Below, in pieces: positions 1-5,174 of a DNA stretch of 7,985 bases; the first letter of the stretch is position 1, and every line of letters starts with the position of its first letter. The notes beneath the pieces are model-generated. The model did no database searches. It saw nothing but the letters and a program-made list of their open reading frames with translations, and was not told the DNA's origin. The DNA is taken from the NCBI GenBank assembly GCA_937893605.1, contig CALBGG010000093.1, positions 1 through 7,985 of the forward strand, written 5' to 3'. The position numbers were made by a program, and so were the translations under genes. This stretch comes from an uncultured Clostridia bacterium (GTDB lineage Bacteria > Bacillota > Clostridia > Oscillospirales > Oscillospiraceae).

Positions 1-678
1 ACCCTGTTTTCCTTCCTGCCGTTGGGCATTTCGAGCTTCTTTACGCAGTTTGGCTCGACTATAGTCGTTATCTGCATGAACAATCTCACCGTCAAATACG
101 GTCTGCAGAGCGTTTACGGTCCGGATATCCCGCTTGCAGCCTTCGGCATAGTCATGAAGGTAAACTCAATTATCGTCAGCGTCATGGTCGGCCTCGGCAT
201 AGGCAGTCAGCCCATTGTAGGCTATAACTACGGCGCAAAGAACTTCCACCGTGTAAAGGCGACATATCTCAGGACCATCATCGTCGGTCTCACGGTCGGC
301 CTCATCGGCTGGGGCTGTTTCCAGCTGTTCACGCAGGAGATAATAAATATCTTCGGTCAGGAAAACGAGCTGTATAACGACTTTGCGCTCAAGTGCTTCC
401 ACATCTTCCTCGGCGTTATTTTCCTCGTCGGCTTCCTCATCCCCTCGGGCATCTTCTTCCAGTCGATCGGCAAGCCCACGAAGGCTATGATCTGTACACT
501 GACAAGACAGCTTATCTACTTCCTGCCCTGTGCTTATATTCTTTCAGGCATTATGGGCATCGACGGTCTGCTGTATGCAGGTCCCGTCGGCGACTGCCTG
601 GCCGCAATAACCGTTGCAATCCTCATAATCGGGGAAATGCGCATAATAAACGGCAAGATAAAAGAGCAAAACGCTTAA
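1..678 (+). CDS. MATE family efflux transporter, C-terminal part (5' end outside window)
   Basis: The reading frame is open from the first base of the window, so the start lies upstream and only the last 225 residues are seen. The visible part is very hydrophobic, with about six membrane-spanning stretches, matching the second six-helix half of a MATE transporter, whose members are usually about 450 residues. The stretch GSQPIVGYNYGAKNFHRVK, about 70-90 residues into the visible part, is the family's typical second-half motif (G..QP..GYNYGA....R.K) and points to the MepA/DinF branch. MATE proteins export cationic drugs or metabolites across the cytoplasmic membrane using a Na+ or H+ gradient; the substrate cannot be read from sequence. 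A TTG at 22 opens the same frame but is internal, because coding similarity continues to its left. An intrinsic terminator follows 5 bases after the TAA. Family confidence is high, substrate unknown. Confidence 0.9.
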   Translation, partial: TLFSFLPLGISSFFTQFGSTIVVICMNNLTVKYGLQSVYGPDIPLAAFGIVMKVNSIIVSVMVGLGIGSQPIVGYNYGAKNFHRVKATYLRTIIVGLTVGLIGWGCFQLFTQEIINIFGQENELYNDFALKCFHIFLGVIFLVGFLIPSGIFFQSIGKPTKAMICTLTRQLIYFLPCAYILSGIMGIDGLLYAGPVGDCLAAITVAILIIGEMRIINGKIKEQNA

Positions 679-683
679 AGCTG

Positions 684-710
684 AAGGCTTCCCGTCTGGG
701 AAGCCTTTTT
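684..710 (+). terminator. Rho-independent terminator of the MATE gene
   Basis: A perfect 10-bp stem (684-693 with 698-707) has a GTCT loop, and its 3' arm runs into a T-run ending at 710. It lies 5 bases after the MATE stop codon and just before the next promoter. Confidence 0.93.
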
Positions 711-722
711 CGCGCCGATATA

Positions 723-751
723 TTGACATATTTTACTTGCAGATATATTAT
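723..751 (+). promoter_or_regulatory. Sigma-A promoter for the Ada-like membrane protein
   Basis: TTGACA at 723-728 and TATTAT at 746-751 are separated by exactly 17 bp. Transcription would begin around 757-759, which is the position of the ATG at 758. The mRNA would then be leaderless or nearly so, and no ribosome binding site is visible upstream of that ATG. Confidence 0.75.
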
Positions 752-757
752 ATCCAT

Positions 758-1192
758 ATGAAAATAATTTTTGTTATAATTTCAATTACAGCTATTGCCG
801 CAGCAACGGTCTTTGCCGTGCTCGCGATCAGGAGCAGAAGTAAGCTTCAGATCGTCCGTGCGGTGGCATGCTGCTGCATACTCGCCGCTTCGGCTGTGGG
901 CTTTATACTTTCCTCTCCGAGTGAGAGTTCTGAGAAGACCAGTTCCGTACACGTCACCGTAAGCCCTTTGGCCGATGCCGCTGCTCCCACGGAGGCAAGT
1001 ACTCCGTCCGCCGAGCCATCGGCTCCTGCGCAGGCTCAGGGGGAATATACGGCAAGCAGCAAGTCGGAAAAGTTCCACATTTCCTCCTGCCCGTCGGCAG
1101 CGAGGATATCGGACGATAACCGTCTGTGGTTTTCAACGCGCGACGAAGCCGTCGCTGCCGGGTATTCGCCCTGCGGCCGCTGCAAACCTTGA
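758..1192 (+). CDS. Small membrane protein with C-terminal Ada-like zinc-binding module
   Basis: The 144-residue protein has two predicted membrane helices (about residues 2-24 and 33-53). An Ala/Pro/Ser/Thr-rich linker follows (about 58-96), then a compact C-terminal domain (about 97-144). That domain reads Y-T-A-S...KFHISSC...NRLWFSTRDEAVAAGYSPCGRCKP, the pattern of the Ada-type metal-binding module found at the ends of many secreted or membrane proteins in Firmicutes. H107, C111, C139 and C142 (H-x3-C...C-x2-C) would bind one Zn ion. Basic residues (RSRSK) between the helices suggest that loop is cytoplasmic, placing the zinc domain outside the cell (inference). The start is uncertain: an upstream in-frame TTG at 737 exists but lies between the promoter boxes, so ATG 758 is preferred. 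It is a single-gene unit between a terminator and a tRNA gene. The cellular role is unknown. Confidence 0.8.
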   Translation: MKIIFVIISITAIAAATVFAVLAIRSRSKLQIVRAVACCCILAASAVGFILSSPSESSEKTSSVHVTVSPLADAAAPTEASTPSAEPSAPAQAQGEYTASSKSEKFHISSCPSAARISDDNRLWFSTRDEAVAAGYSPCGRCKP

Positions 1193-1203
1193 TCTGCGGC
1201 TTT
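1176..1203 (+). terminator. Possible weak terminator overlapping the end of the Ada-like gene
   Basis: GCCGC (1176-1180) can pair with GCGGC (1196-1200), plus one inner G-C pair across a mismatch, followed by TTTCT. The stem includes the last codons and the TGA. It is short and the T-run is poor, so transcription may continue into tRNA-Gln. Confidence 0.3.
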
Positions 1204-1224
1204 CTAAAAAATCAAAAATAGGTA

Positions 1225-1252
1225 TTGACAAATTCCGATTTTACGGTATAAT
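1225..1252 (+). promoter_or_regulatory. Promoter of tRNA-Gln
   Basis: TTGACA at 1225-1230 and TATAAT at 1247-1252 have a 16-bp spacer. Both hexamers match the sigma-A consensus. The predicted start near 1259 lies about 7 bases before the mature tRNA 5' end. Confidence 0.9.
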
Positions 1253-1265
1253 ATCTCTTGCGCTT

Positions 1266-1339
1266 AGCGGATTTGTGTAATGGTAGCACACCGGACTCTG
1301 ACTCCGTTTGTGAGGGTTCGAATCCTTCATCCGCTGCCA
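1266..1339 (+). tRNA. tRNA-Gln, anticodon CTG
   Basis: The cloverleaf is readable by eye. The acceptor AGCGGAT (1266-1272) pairs with ATCCGCT (1329-1335). The D stem is GTG/CAC (1275-1277, 1287-1289). The anticodon stem is CCGGA/TCCGT, with loop CTCTGAC and anticodon CTG at 1298-1300. The T stem is GAGGG/CCTTC with loop TTCGAAT. Discriminator G is followed by an encoded CCA (1337-1339). The outermost anticodon-stem pair (C1291 and T1307) is a mismatch. The layout of a 3-bp D stem and CCGGA anticodon stem matches bacterial tRNA-Gln. It decodes CAG. Confidence 0.97.
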
Positions 1340-1375
1340 AAGGCAGCTTGCCGGTTCAGGTAGGCTGCCTTTTTT
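1340..1375 (+). terminator. Terminator of tRNA-Gln
   Basis: AAGGCAGC (1340-1347) pairs with GCTGCCTT (1364-1371) around a 16-base loop and runs into a T-run. It begins directly after the CCA end of the tRNA. Confidence 0.88.
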
Positions 1376-1376
1376 A

Positions 1377-1394
1377 TTTTATCAATTTTATCAA
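1377..1394. repeat. Tandem duplication of TTTTATCAA
   Basis: Two exact back-to-back 9-bp copies (1377-1385 and 1386-1394) lie just behind the tRNA-Gln terminator, in an AT-rich spacer between convergent transcription units. No function is apparent; it may be slippage. Confidence 0.8.
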
Positions 1395-1406
1395 ATAGCA
1401 TAACGT

Positions 1407-1505
1407 AGAAAAGCGGCTCACCGTTTTGAACAGCACCCCATTTGTTAGACAGATATGATATAATATCTAACAGATGGGGTGCTGTTCATTTTGGCGAGCC
1501 GCTTT
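1407..1505 (-). terminator. Terminator of the pyrR-uraA operon, loop interrupted by a miniature element
   Basis: The outer arms AAAGCGGCTC (1410-1419) and GAGCCGCTTT (1496-1505) are exactly complementary. The pairing extends through CC/GG (1421-1422 with 1493-1494) across a position that is a G-U wobble in minus-strand RNA. The 3' arm in that RNA continues into UUUUCU, as an intrinsic terminator should. Removing the 62-bp insert at 1427-1488 and one copy of TTT leaves a classic 13-bp stem with a 5-base loop, 18 bases after the uraA stop codon. Confidence 0.8.
1427..1488. mobile_element. 62-bp miniature inverted-repeat element with IS3/IS150-like ends
   Basis: Left terminal repeat 1427-1449 begins TGAACAGCACCCCAT. 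Right terminal repeat 1466-1488 is its inverted copy with one mismatch in 23 bp. Only 16 bp (1450-1465) lie between them, so there is no coding capacity. The ends start with TG, end with CA, and resemble from memory the terminal repeats of IS150-group IS3-family elements. TTT on each side (1424-1426 and 1489-1491) fits a 3-bp target duplication, as IS3-family elements make. It would need a transposase in trans. The core contains TGATATAAT (1456-1464), an extended -10-like sequence pointing rightward. Confidence 0.7.
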
Positions 1506-1522
1506 GATTTAAGTCTGTATTC

Positions 1523-2890
1523 TTATCGTACGATGAAGTTGACGGAGGTATCGCCCTGCTCGTCAACGCCGAACTCGTAGTCCTTGCCGGGGAGTATCGC
1601 GTTTACGATGATACCGACGAGGGATGCGACCGCGAGGCCGGAGAGGGATACGATGCCGATCTTGATGCTGCCGACGGAGTAGTTGATGCCGATGGCGAGA
1701 ACGAGGATGAGCGCTGCGACAATGACGTTGCGGCTGTTGGTGAAGTCGACCTTATTCTCAACGACGTTGCGGACGCCGACTGCGGAGATCATACCGTAGA
1801 GGATCAGAGAGATGCCGCCGATGGTAGCGGTGGGCATTGCGGTGATGAGGGCTGCAAACTTCGGGCAGAAGGAGAATATTATCGCAAAGCATGCCGCGAT
1901 GCGGATGACGCGGGGGTCGTAGACCTTACTGAGCGCAAGGACACCGGTATTCTCGCCGTAGGTGGTGTTTGCAGGTGCACCGAATACAGATGCGAGAGTG
2001 GTCGCAAGGCCGTCTCCCAAAAGGGTACGGTGCAGTCCGGGGTCAGCAACGAAGTTCTTGCCTACAGTGGAGGATATCGCGCAAATATCGCCGATGTGCT
2101 CGACCATGGTTGCCAGGGACAGAGGAACGATGGTGAAGATAGCGCTCAGGAGCATTCCGGTGTCAACATCCATGCTGAACAGGTGGAACACACTGTTTTC
2201 CCACACGATGGGAAGGCCGACCCACTTGGCCTCTGCGACCTTTTCCACGACGGCAGCGCGGGATGCGGGATCAACGAGCATGGAGATCACATAGGAACCG
2301 AGAACACCGATGAGGATGGGAATGATCTTTGCCATACCCTTACCCCAGATGTTGAAGTAGATAACAATGACTATCGCCGCTGCCGCTACGAGCCAGTTTG
2401 CGTTGCAGTTTGTGATTGCCGAGGATGACAGTATCAGGCCGATGGAGATGATAATGGGGCCCGTTACTATCGGCGGGAAGAATTTCATGACCTTCTTTAC
2501 TCCGAAAGCCTTGAACAGAGCCGACAGGATAACATACATAAGTCCCGCACAGGCGACGCCGAAGCAGGCGTAAACGAGCAGCTCGTTATTGTAGATGGGC
2601 TCTCCGGCTGCGTCTATGCCGACCTGGCGAATGGCATTGTAGCCGCCTATGAATGCGAAGGACGAGCCGAGGAAAGCGGGAACCTTGCGCCGGGTAAGGA
2701 AATGGAACAGCAGCGTACCGAGGCCGGCAAACAGCAGAGTCGTTGCGATATCAAGTCCCGTAAGCAAGGGGACGAGAACAGTCGCGCCGAACATTGCGAA
2801 CATGTGCTGAAGTCCGAGAACCAGCATTTTGGGAGTACCAAGGGTGCGTGCGTCGTACACGGGTCCATTAATCACGTTTTTTTCTTTCAT
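1523..2890 (-). CDS. uraA: Uracil permease (NCS2 family)
   Basis: This 455-residue protein belongs to the nucleobase/cation symporter-2 family and imports uracil across the cytoplasmic membrane, coupled to protons. It shows the family layout of many hydrophobic helices, with GLQHMFAMFGATVLVP near residues 26-41 and GSSFAFIGGY near 75-84. The two glutamates that bind uracil in E. coli UraA are represented by E264 in EHIGDICAIS and E313 in TTYGENTGVLA. Length is close to the usual 430-ish residues plus a short C-terminal extension. ATG at 2890 is preceded by an AGAGAGG ribosome binding site. It starts 54 bases after the pyrR stop with no terminator or PyrR-like loop between, so it is read as the second gene of a pyrR-uraA operon. 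The alternative symbol pyrP is used in Bacillus. Family assignment is secure; uracil specificity comes from motifs plus the pyrR link. Confidence 0.95.
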   Translation of the reverse strand: MKEKNVINGPVYDARTLGTPKMLVLGLQHMFAMFGATVLVPLLTGLDIATTLLFAGLGTLLFHFLTRRKVPAFLGSSFAFIGGYNAIRQVGIDAAGEPIYNNELLVYACFGVACAGLMYVILSALFKAFGVKKVMKFFPPIVTGPIIISIGLILSSSAITNCNANWLVAAAAIVIVIYFNIWGKGMAKIIPILIGVLGSYVISMLVDPASRAAVVEKVAEAKWVGLPIVWENSVFHLFSMDVDTGMLLSAIFTIVPLSLATMVEHIGDICAISSTVGKNFVADPGLHRTLLGDGLATTLASVFGAPANTTYGENTGVLALSKVYDPRVIRIAACFAIIFSFCPKFAALITAMPTATIGGISLILYGMISAVGVRNVVENKVDFTNSRNVIVAALILVLAIGINYSVGSIKIGIVSLSGLAVASLVGIIVNAILPGKDYEFGVDEQGDTSVNFIVR

Positions 2891-2944
2891 CAGTGATTGT
2901 ACCTCTCTTTGTGTAGTTTTAATATATTGATGGTATTTGCTGAC

Positions 2945-3487
2945 TTATTTATCCGTCTCCATAAGGTATACGCCCGTTTCGCCGTCAAACTCCGGCAGGC
3001 GAACCTCAATAAGCTCGGCTCGCGAGGTCGGGACGTTTTTGCCGACATAGTCGGCTCTTATGGGGAGCTCGCGGTGGCCGCGGTCTATCAGCACCGCAAA
3101 CTGGATGCTGCGCGGACGCCCAGCCGTGAATACGGCATCTATGGCGGCTCGTGCCGTGCGGCCGGTGTAGAGAACATCGTCAACGAGAACAACGTTTTTG
3201 TCATTCACATCCGCGCCGATATCGGCTTTTATTATGACAGGCTGCTCACTTTCATGCGTAAGGTCGTCGCGGTAAAAGCGGATATCCACGCTGCCGCAGG
3301 GAACCGATGTGTTCTCTATCTTCATAATGTTATCGCGGATGCGTTCGGATATGGGTACTCCCCTTCTGCGGATGCCTACAAGCACAACATCGTCTACGCC
3401 CTTGTTCTTTTCGGTTATCTCATGGGATATTCTCATAAGTGCGCGGCCCATTGCCGCCTCGTCCATAAGTCTTGCCTTGAGCTTCAC
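2945..3487 (-). CDS. pyrR: PyrR: pyrimidine operon attenuation protein / uracil phosphoribosyltransferase
   Basis: The protein of 180 residues is close to the usual 180-ish length of PyrR. It binds pyr mRNA leaders when UMP/UTP is high and promotes termination; most family members also convert uracil plus PRPP to UMP. The PRPP loop [13 protein letters not shown] lies at about 99-111. GIRRRG (38-43) and DIRFYRDDL (68-76) are further family signatures. The frame extends further upstream, to a TTG at 3574, but that part does not look like PyrR. The GTG at 3487 has GGGGTGA 4 bases upstream and gives the expected N-terminus ([17 protein letters not shown]), so it is preferred. It is the first gene of the operon with uraA and is probably self-regulated through the leader at 3503-3616. 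Confidence 0.94.
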   Translation of the reverse strand: MKLKARLMDEAAMGRALMRISHEITEKNKGVDDVVLVGIRRRGVPISERIRDNIMKIENTSVPCGSVDIRFYRDDLTHESEQPVIIKADIGADVNDKNVVLVDDVLYTGRTARAAIDAVFTAGRPRSIQFAVLIDRGHRELPIRADYVGKNVPTSRAELIEVRLPEFDGETGVYLMETDK

Positions 3488-3491
3488 ATTA

Positions 3492-3548
3492 TCACCCCGA
3501 ACAAAAGAAAATCGCCCTGCCGAAAACCGACAAGACGCACAAGAACAT
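3492..3548 (-). CDS. Possible leader peptide upstream of pyrR (18 aa)
   Basis: A short frame in the pyrR leader encodes [18 protein letters not shown]. It starts at ATG 3548, has GGGAGAG just upstream (2 bases from the ATG), and ends with TGA at 3494-3492, only 4 bases before the pyrR GTG. It runs straight through the attenuator terminator stem, so a ribosome on it would disrupt that stem. Its binding site is itself within a hairpin (CTCTCC/GGAGAG, 3551-3566). A frame this short may be chance. Confidence 0.3.
   Translation of the reverse strand: MFLCVLSVFGRAIFFCSG
3503..3537 (-). terminator. Attenuator terminator in the pyrR leader
   Basis: In minus-strand RNA, CGUCUUGUCG (3537-3528) pairs with CGGCAGGGCG (3522-3513) over 10 bp, including three G-U pairs, around the loop GUUUU. 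AUUUUCUUUU follows. It ends about 15 bases before the pyrR GTG, where an attenuator is expected and an ordinary gene-end terminator is not. Confidence 0.78.
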
Positions 3549-3581
3549 GACTCTCCCTTCGGAGAGATGCACAATATCTGC

Positions 3582-3616
3582 GATTTTGCCGGCTTCTCTG
3601 AACCGTCTTAAAAATC
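3582..3616 (-). promoter_or_regulatory. PyrR-binding loop (anti-antiterminator) in the pyrR leader
   Basis: Minus-strand RNA reads GGUUCAGAGAAGCC at 3604-3591. The published PyrR-site consensus is ARUCCNGNGAGGYU. The differences pair with each other: the A-U closing pair becomes G-C and the C-G pair above the U-G wobble becomes U-A. A lower stem GAUUUU/AAAAUC (3616-3611 with 3587-3582) is separated by an asymmetric internal bulge, as in known sites. AAGACG within this structure (3609-3604) is exactly complementary to CGUCUU (3537-3532) in the terminator's 5' arm. The two folds therefore exclude each other. Confidence 0.75.
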
Positions 3617-3627
3617 TTTTCTATGCG

Positions 3628-3656
3628 ATTATACTTGCTCATTCATTATTTTGCAA
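3628..3656 (-). promoter_or_regulatory. Promoter of the pyrR-uraA operon
   Basis: Reading the minus strand, TTGCAA (3656-3651) and TATAAT (3633-3628) are separated by 17 bp. Transcription should begin near 3621, leaving a leader of about 134 bases before the pyrR GTG and putting the PyrR-binding loop at the very 5' end of the RNA. Confidence 0.85.
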
Positions 3657-3685
3657 CACCTTTTTTACTTTTCGGCCAATATAAC

Positions 3686-3714
3686 AAAACCCGAGGCATT
3701 TTGCCCCGGGTTTT
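3686..3714 (-). terminator. Terminator of the metK operon
   Basis: AAAACCCG (3686-3693) pairs with CGGGTTTT (3707-3714), and the stem continues inward with one position that is a G-U pair in minus-strand RNA, to a 3-base loop. The T-run lies on the minus-strand 3' side. It starts 5 bases after the stop codon of the hydrolase gene. Confidence 0.9.
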
Positions 3715-3718
3715 CTGC

Positions 3719-4543
3719 TTATTTAGCTACATTGTACACATCTTCCCTGAGATGCAGAAAGGTGGGCAGCTGCTCACGGACGGAATCGACCTCGTTTAGA
3801 TCGATATCGCAATAAAGTATCTGCTCTGTTTCATCGCACGAGGCTCTGACCATACCGAAGGGATCGGCAACGGTCGAGTGGCCCCAGCATTCATAGTCAA
3901 AGCCCTCGTATCGCGCAGCCGAAGCGCCGACAAAGAAAAGCTCGTTATCCATGGCGCGGGCGCGAACGCTCAGCTCCCAGTGCCTCGGCCCGGTGGTCAT
4001 GTTAAACTGCGCAGGGCACAGTATAACCTCCGCTCCCCTCTTTGCCATCGCACGCGTGAGCTCGGGAAAGCGAATGTCGAAGCAGATCTCGACGCCCATT
4101 TTGCCAAAGCGCGTGTCAAACACCGTGATATCCTCACCCGGCGCAAAGCTGTTGGATTCCTTGAATCTTACGCCGCCCTTAATATCGACATCGAACAAAT
4201 GTATCTTGCGGTGACGTGCTGTCTCCCGCCCCGCTTCGTCGAAAACATAGCAGGTGTTGTACAGCTTATCGCCGCACTTTTCTGGCACCGAGCCGCCGAC
4301 GAGTATGACACTGTTTTCCTTTGCCCAGCGCGACATGGCAGCTCTCGTTTCGCCGTTGTCATTATCGGCAATGGCATGAAAGTATTTTTTTGAATACGGG
4401 CAGTTCCACATTTCGGGCAGCACGACGAGCTCAGCACCGTTTGAAGCGGCTTCGGCTATCATGCGCCCGGCTTTGCCGAGAGTCTGTGACTTATCCGTTT
4501 CCGTGCGTATCTGAACGACGGCGAGCTTGAATTTCGGCTTCAA
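3719..4543 (-). CDS. Carbon-nitrogen hydrolase, omega-amidase (NIT2/MtnU)-like
   Basis: The 274-residue protein is of the nitrilase superfamily. The catalytic triad is visible as E44 (VVLPEMWNCPY), K113 (HRKIHLFDVDI) and C154 (EICFDIRFPE), almost the same numbering as human NIT2; E129 is a likely accessory glutamate. Omega-amidases hydrolyse alpha-ketoglutaramate and alpha-ketosuccinamate, the products of glutamine or asparagine transamination. In methionine salvage this pulls the final transamination of ketomethylthiobutyrate forward. The start is TTG at 4543, with GAGGTG 6 bases upstream; that site overlaps the TGA of the preceding gene, indicating translational coupling. It is the third gene under the metK SAM riboswitch, which supports a role in methionine metabolism. 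Another amidase of the family, such as N-carbamoylputrescine amidase, is possible but fits the context less well. Superfamily is secure; substrate is inferred. Confidence 0.88.
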   Translation of the reverse strand: MKPKFKLAVVQIRTETDKSQTLGKAGRMIAEAASNGAELVVLPEMWNCPYSKKYFHAIADNDNGETRAAMSRWAKENSVILVGGSVPEKCGDKLYNTCYVFDEAGRETARHRKIHLFDVDIKGGVRFKESNSFAPGEDITVFDTRFGKMGVEICFDIRFPELTRAMAKRGAEVILCPAQFNMTTGPRHWELSVRARAMDNELFFVGASAARYEGFDYECWGHSTVADPFGMVRASCDETEQILYCDIDLNEVDSVREQLPTFLHLREDVYNVAK

Positions 4544-4553
4544 TTACAACACC

Positions 4554-5174
4554 TCACAGACAGTTTTCAAGATAGCTGACTATGTCAAATTCCTCGGTGG
4601 GTGCGTCCTTGCGCAGGTACAGCGGGTGGTGCGGATGCCCCTTGACGGATCGTTTTCCCGCGCTGTACCATTTTGCATTGTATTCACGCCCGAGGCGCAC
4701 CATGTCGAGAACGCAGTCTTTAAGGTACGGGCGTTTTTCTATTATCGTGCCCCAGGCCGCCCATATTGCGGGCGATACGCCCTCGCCCACATTTTTTAAT
4801 ATGTACTCAAACGCACGCATATTCTCGCGGTGCAGCTTTTCGTTTAAAGCCTCGTCCATATCGTCGGGATCGGTGGCTCGCTGGGCATAGACATTGAACA
4901 TTATCCAGCTGTCGTAGCCGTTACCGGCTGCGATGCGCGCGACACTTTTGAGCGTATTGTCAAGATCATCGGGCGCTGCGGTGGAGGGATTTATCCCGAT
5001 GCAGATAAGCGGATTATTTCCGCGTGTTCCGAGGATGTATCGGTAATCGGTGTAGTAATCGGGAACGTAAAGCCACTTGTCCGAATCATAGTCTCCCCTG
5101 CCGCCCGAGGCCGCAAGAGCTTCGTCAAAGCCGACGATATCGAGAAGGCTGCTTTCGCAGGTCGGGATATGCAT
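4554..5174 (-). CDS. DUF1643 domain protein
   Basis: The 206-residue soluble protein matches, from memory, the conserved pattern of the uncharacterised DUF1643 family. It shows YRYILG at 44-49, LICIGINPSTA at 56-66 followed by D70 and DNT (72-74), NVYAQRATDP at 94-103, AAWG at 139-142 and GHPHHPLYL near 179-187. The conserved polar residues N62, S64, T65, D70, N94, R99, D102, H180 and H183 look like an active or ligand-binding site, but no reaction is established. The ATG at 5174 overlaps the metK stop as TAATG, and a GAGG site sits in the last metK codons. The next gene starts 10 bases after its stop. It is thus in the middle of a SAM-riboswitch-controlled operon, tying it to methionine/SAM supply. 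No signal peptide or membrane helix is visible. I would not assign a function. Confidence 0.85.
   Translation of the reverse strand: MHIPTCESSLLDIVGFDEALAASGGRGDYDSDKWLYVPDYYTDYRYILGTRGNNPLICIGINPSTAAPDDLDNTLKSVARIAAGNGYDSWIMFNVYAQRATDPDDMDEALNEKLHRENMRAFEYILKNVGEGVSPAIWAAWGTIIEKRPYLKDCVLDMVRLGREYNAKWYSAGKRSVKGHPHHPLYLRKDAPTEEFDIVSYLENCL

Noticed and set aside
393..761. 122-codon + strand frame overlapping the MATE gene and its terminator
   Set aside because: It is out of frame with the clear MATE coding sequence, rich in Arg/His/Leu as shadow frames are, and runs through a terminator.
772..780. TGTTATAAT, an extended -10 match inside the Ada-like gene
   Set aside because: It lacks a -35 at proper distance and would start transcription after the first helix codons; the TTGACA-17-TATTAT promoter upstream is a better match.
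2897..3550. 217-codon + strand frame across pyrR
   Set aside because: It is the shadow of pyrR on the opposite strand; it has no family features, and the minus-strand frame has clear PyrR motifs, start site and promoter.
3488..3574. N-terminal extension of PyrR from TTG 3574 (Cys-rich [15 protein letters not shown]...)
   Set aside because: The extension is the attenuator leader read as protein. The GTG at 3487 has a proper ribosome binding site and gives the family's normal length.
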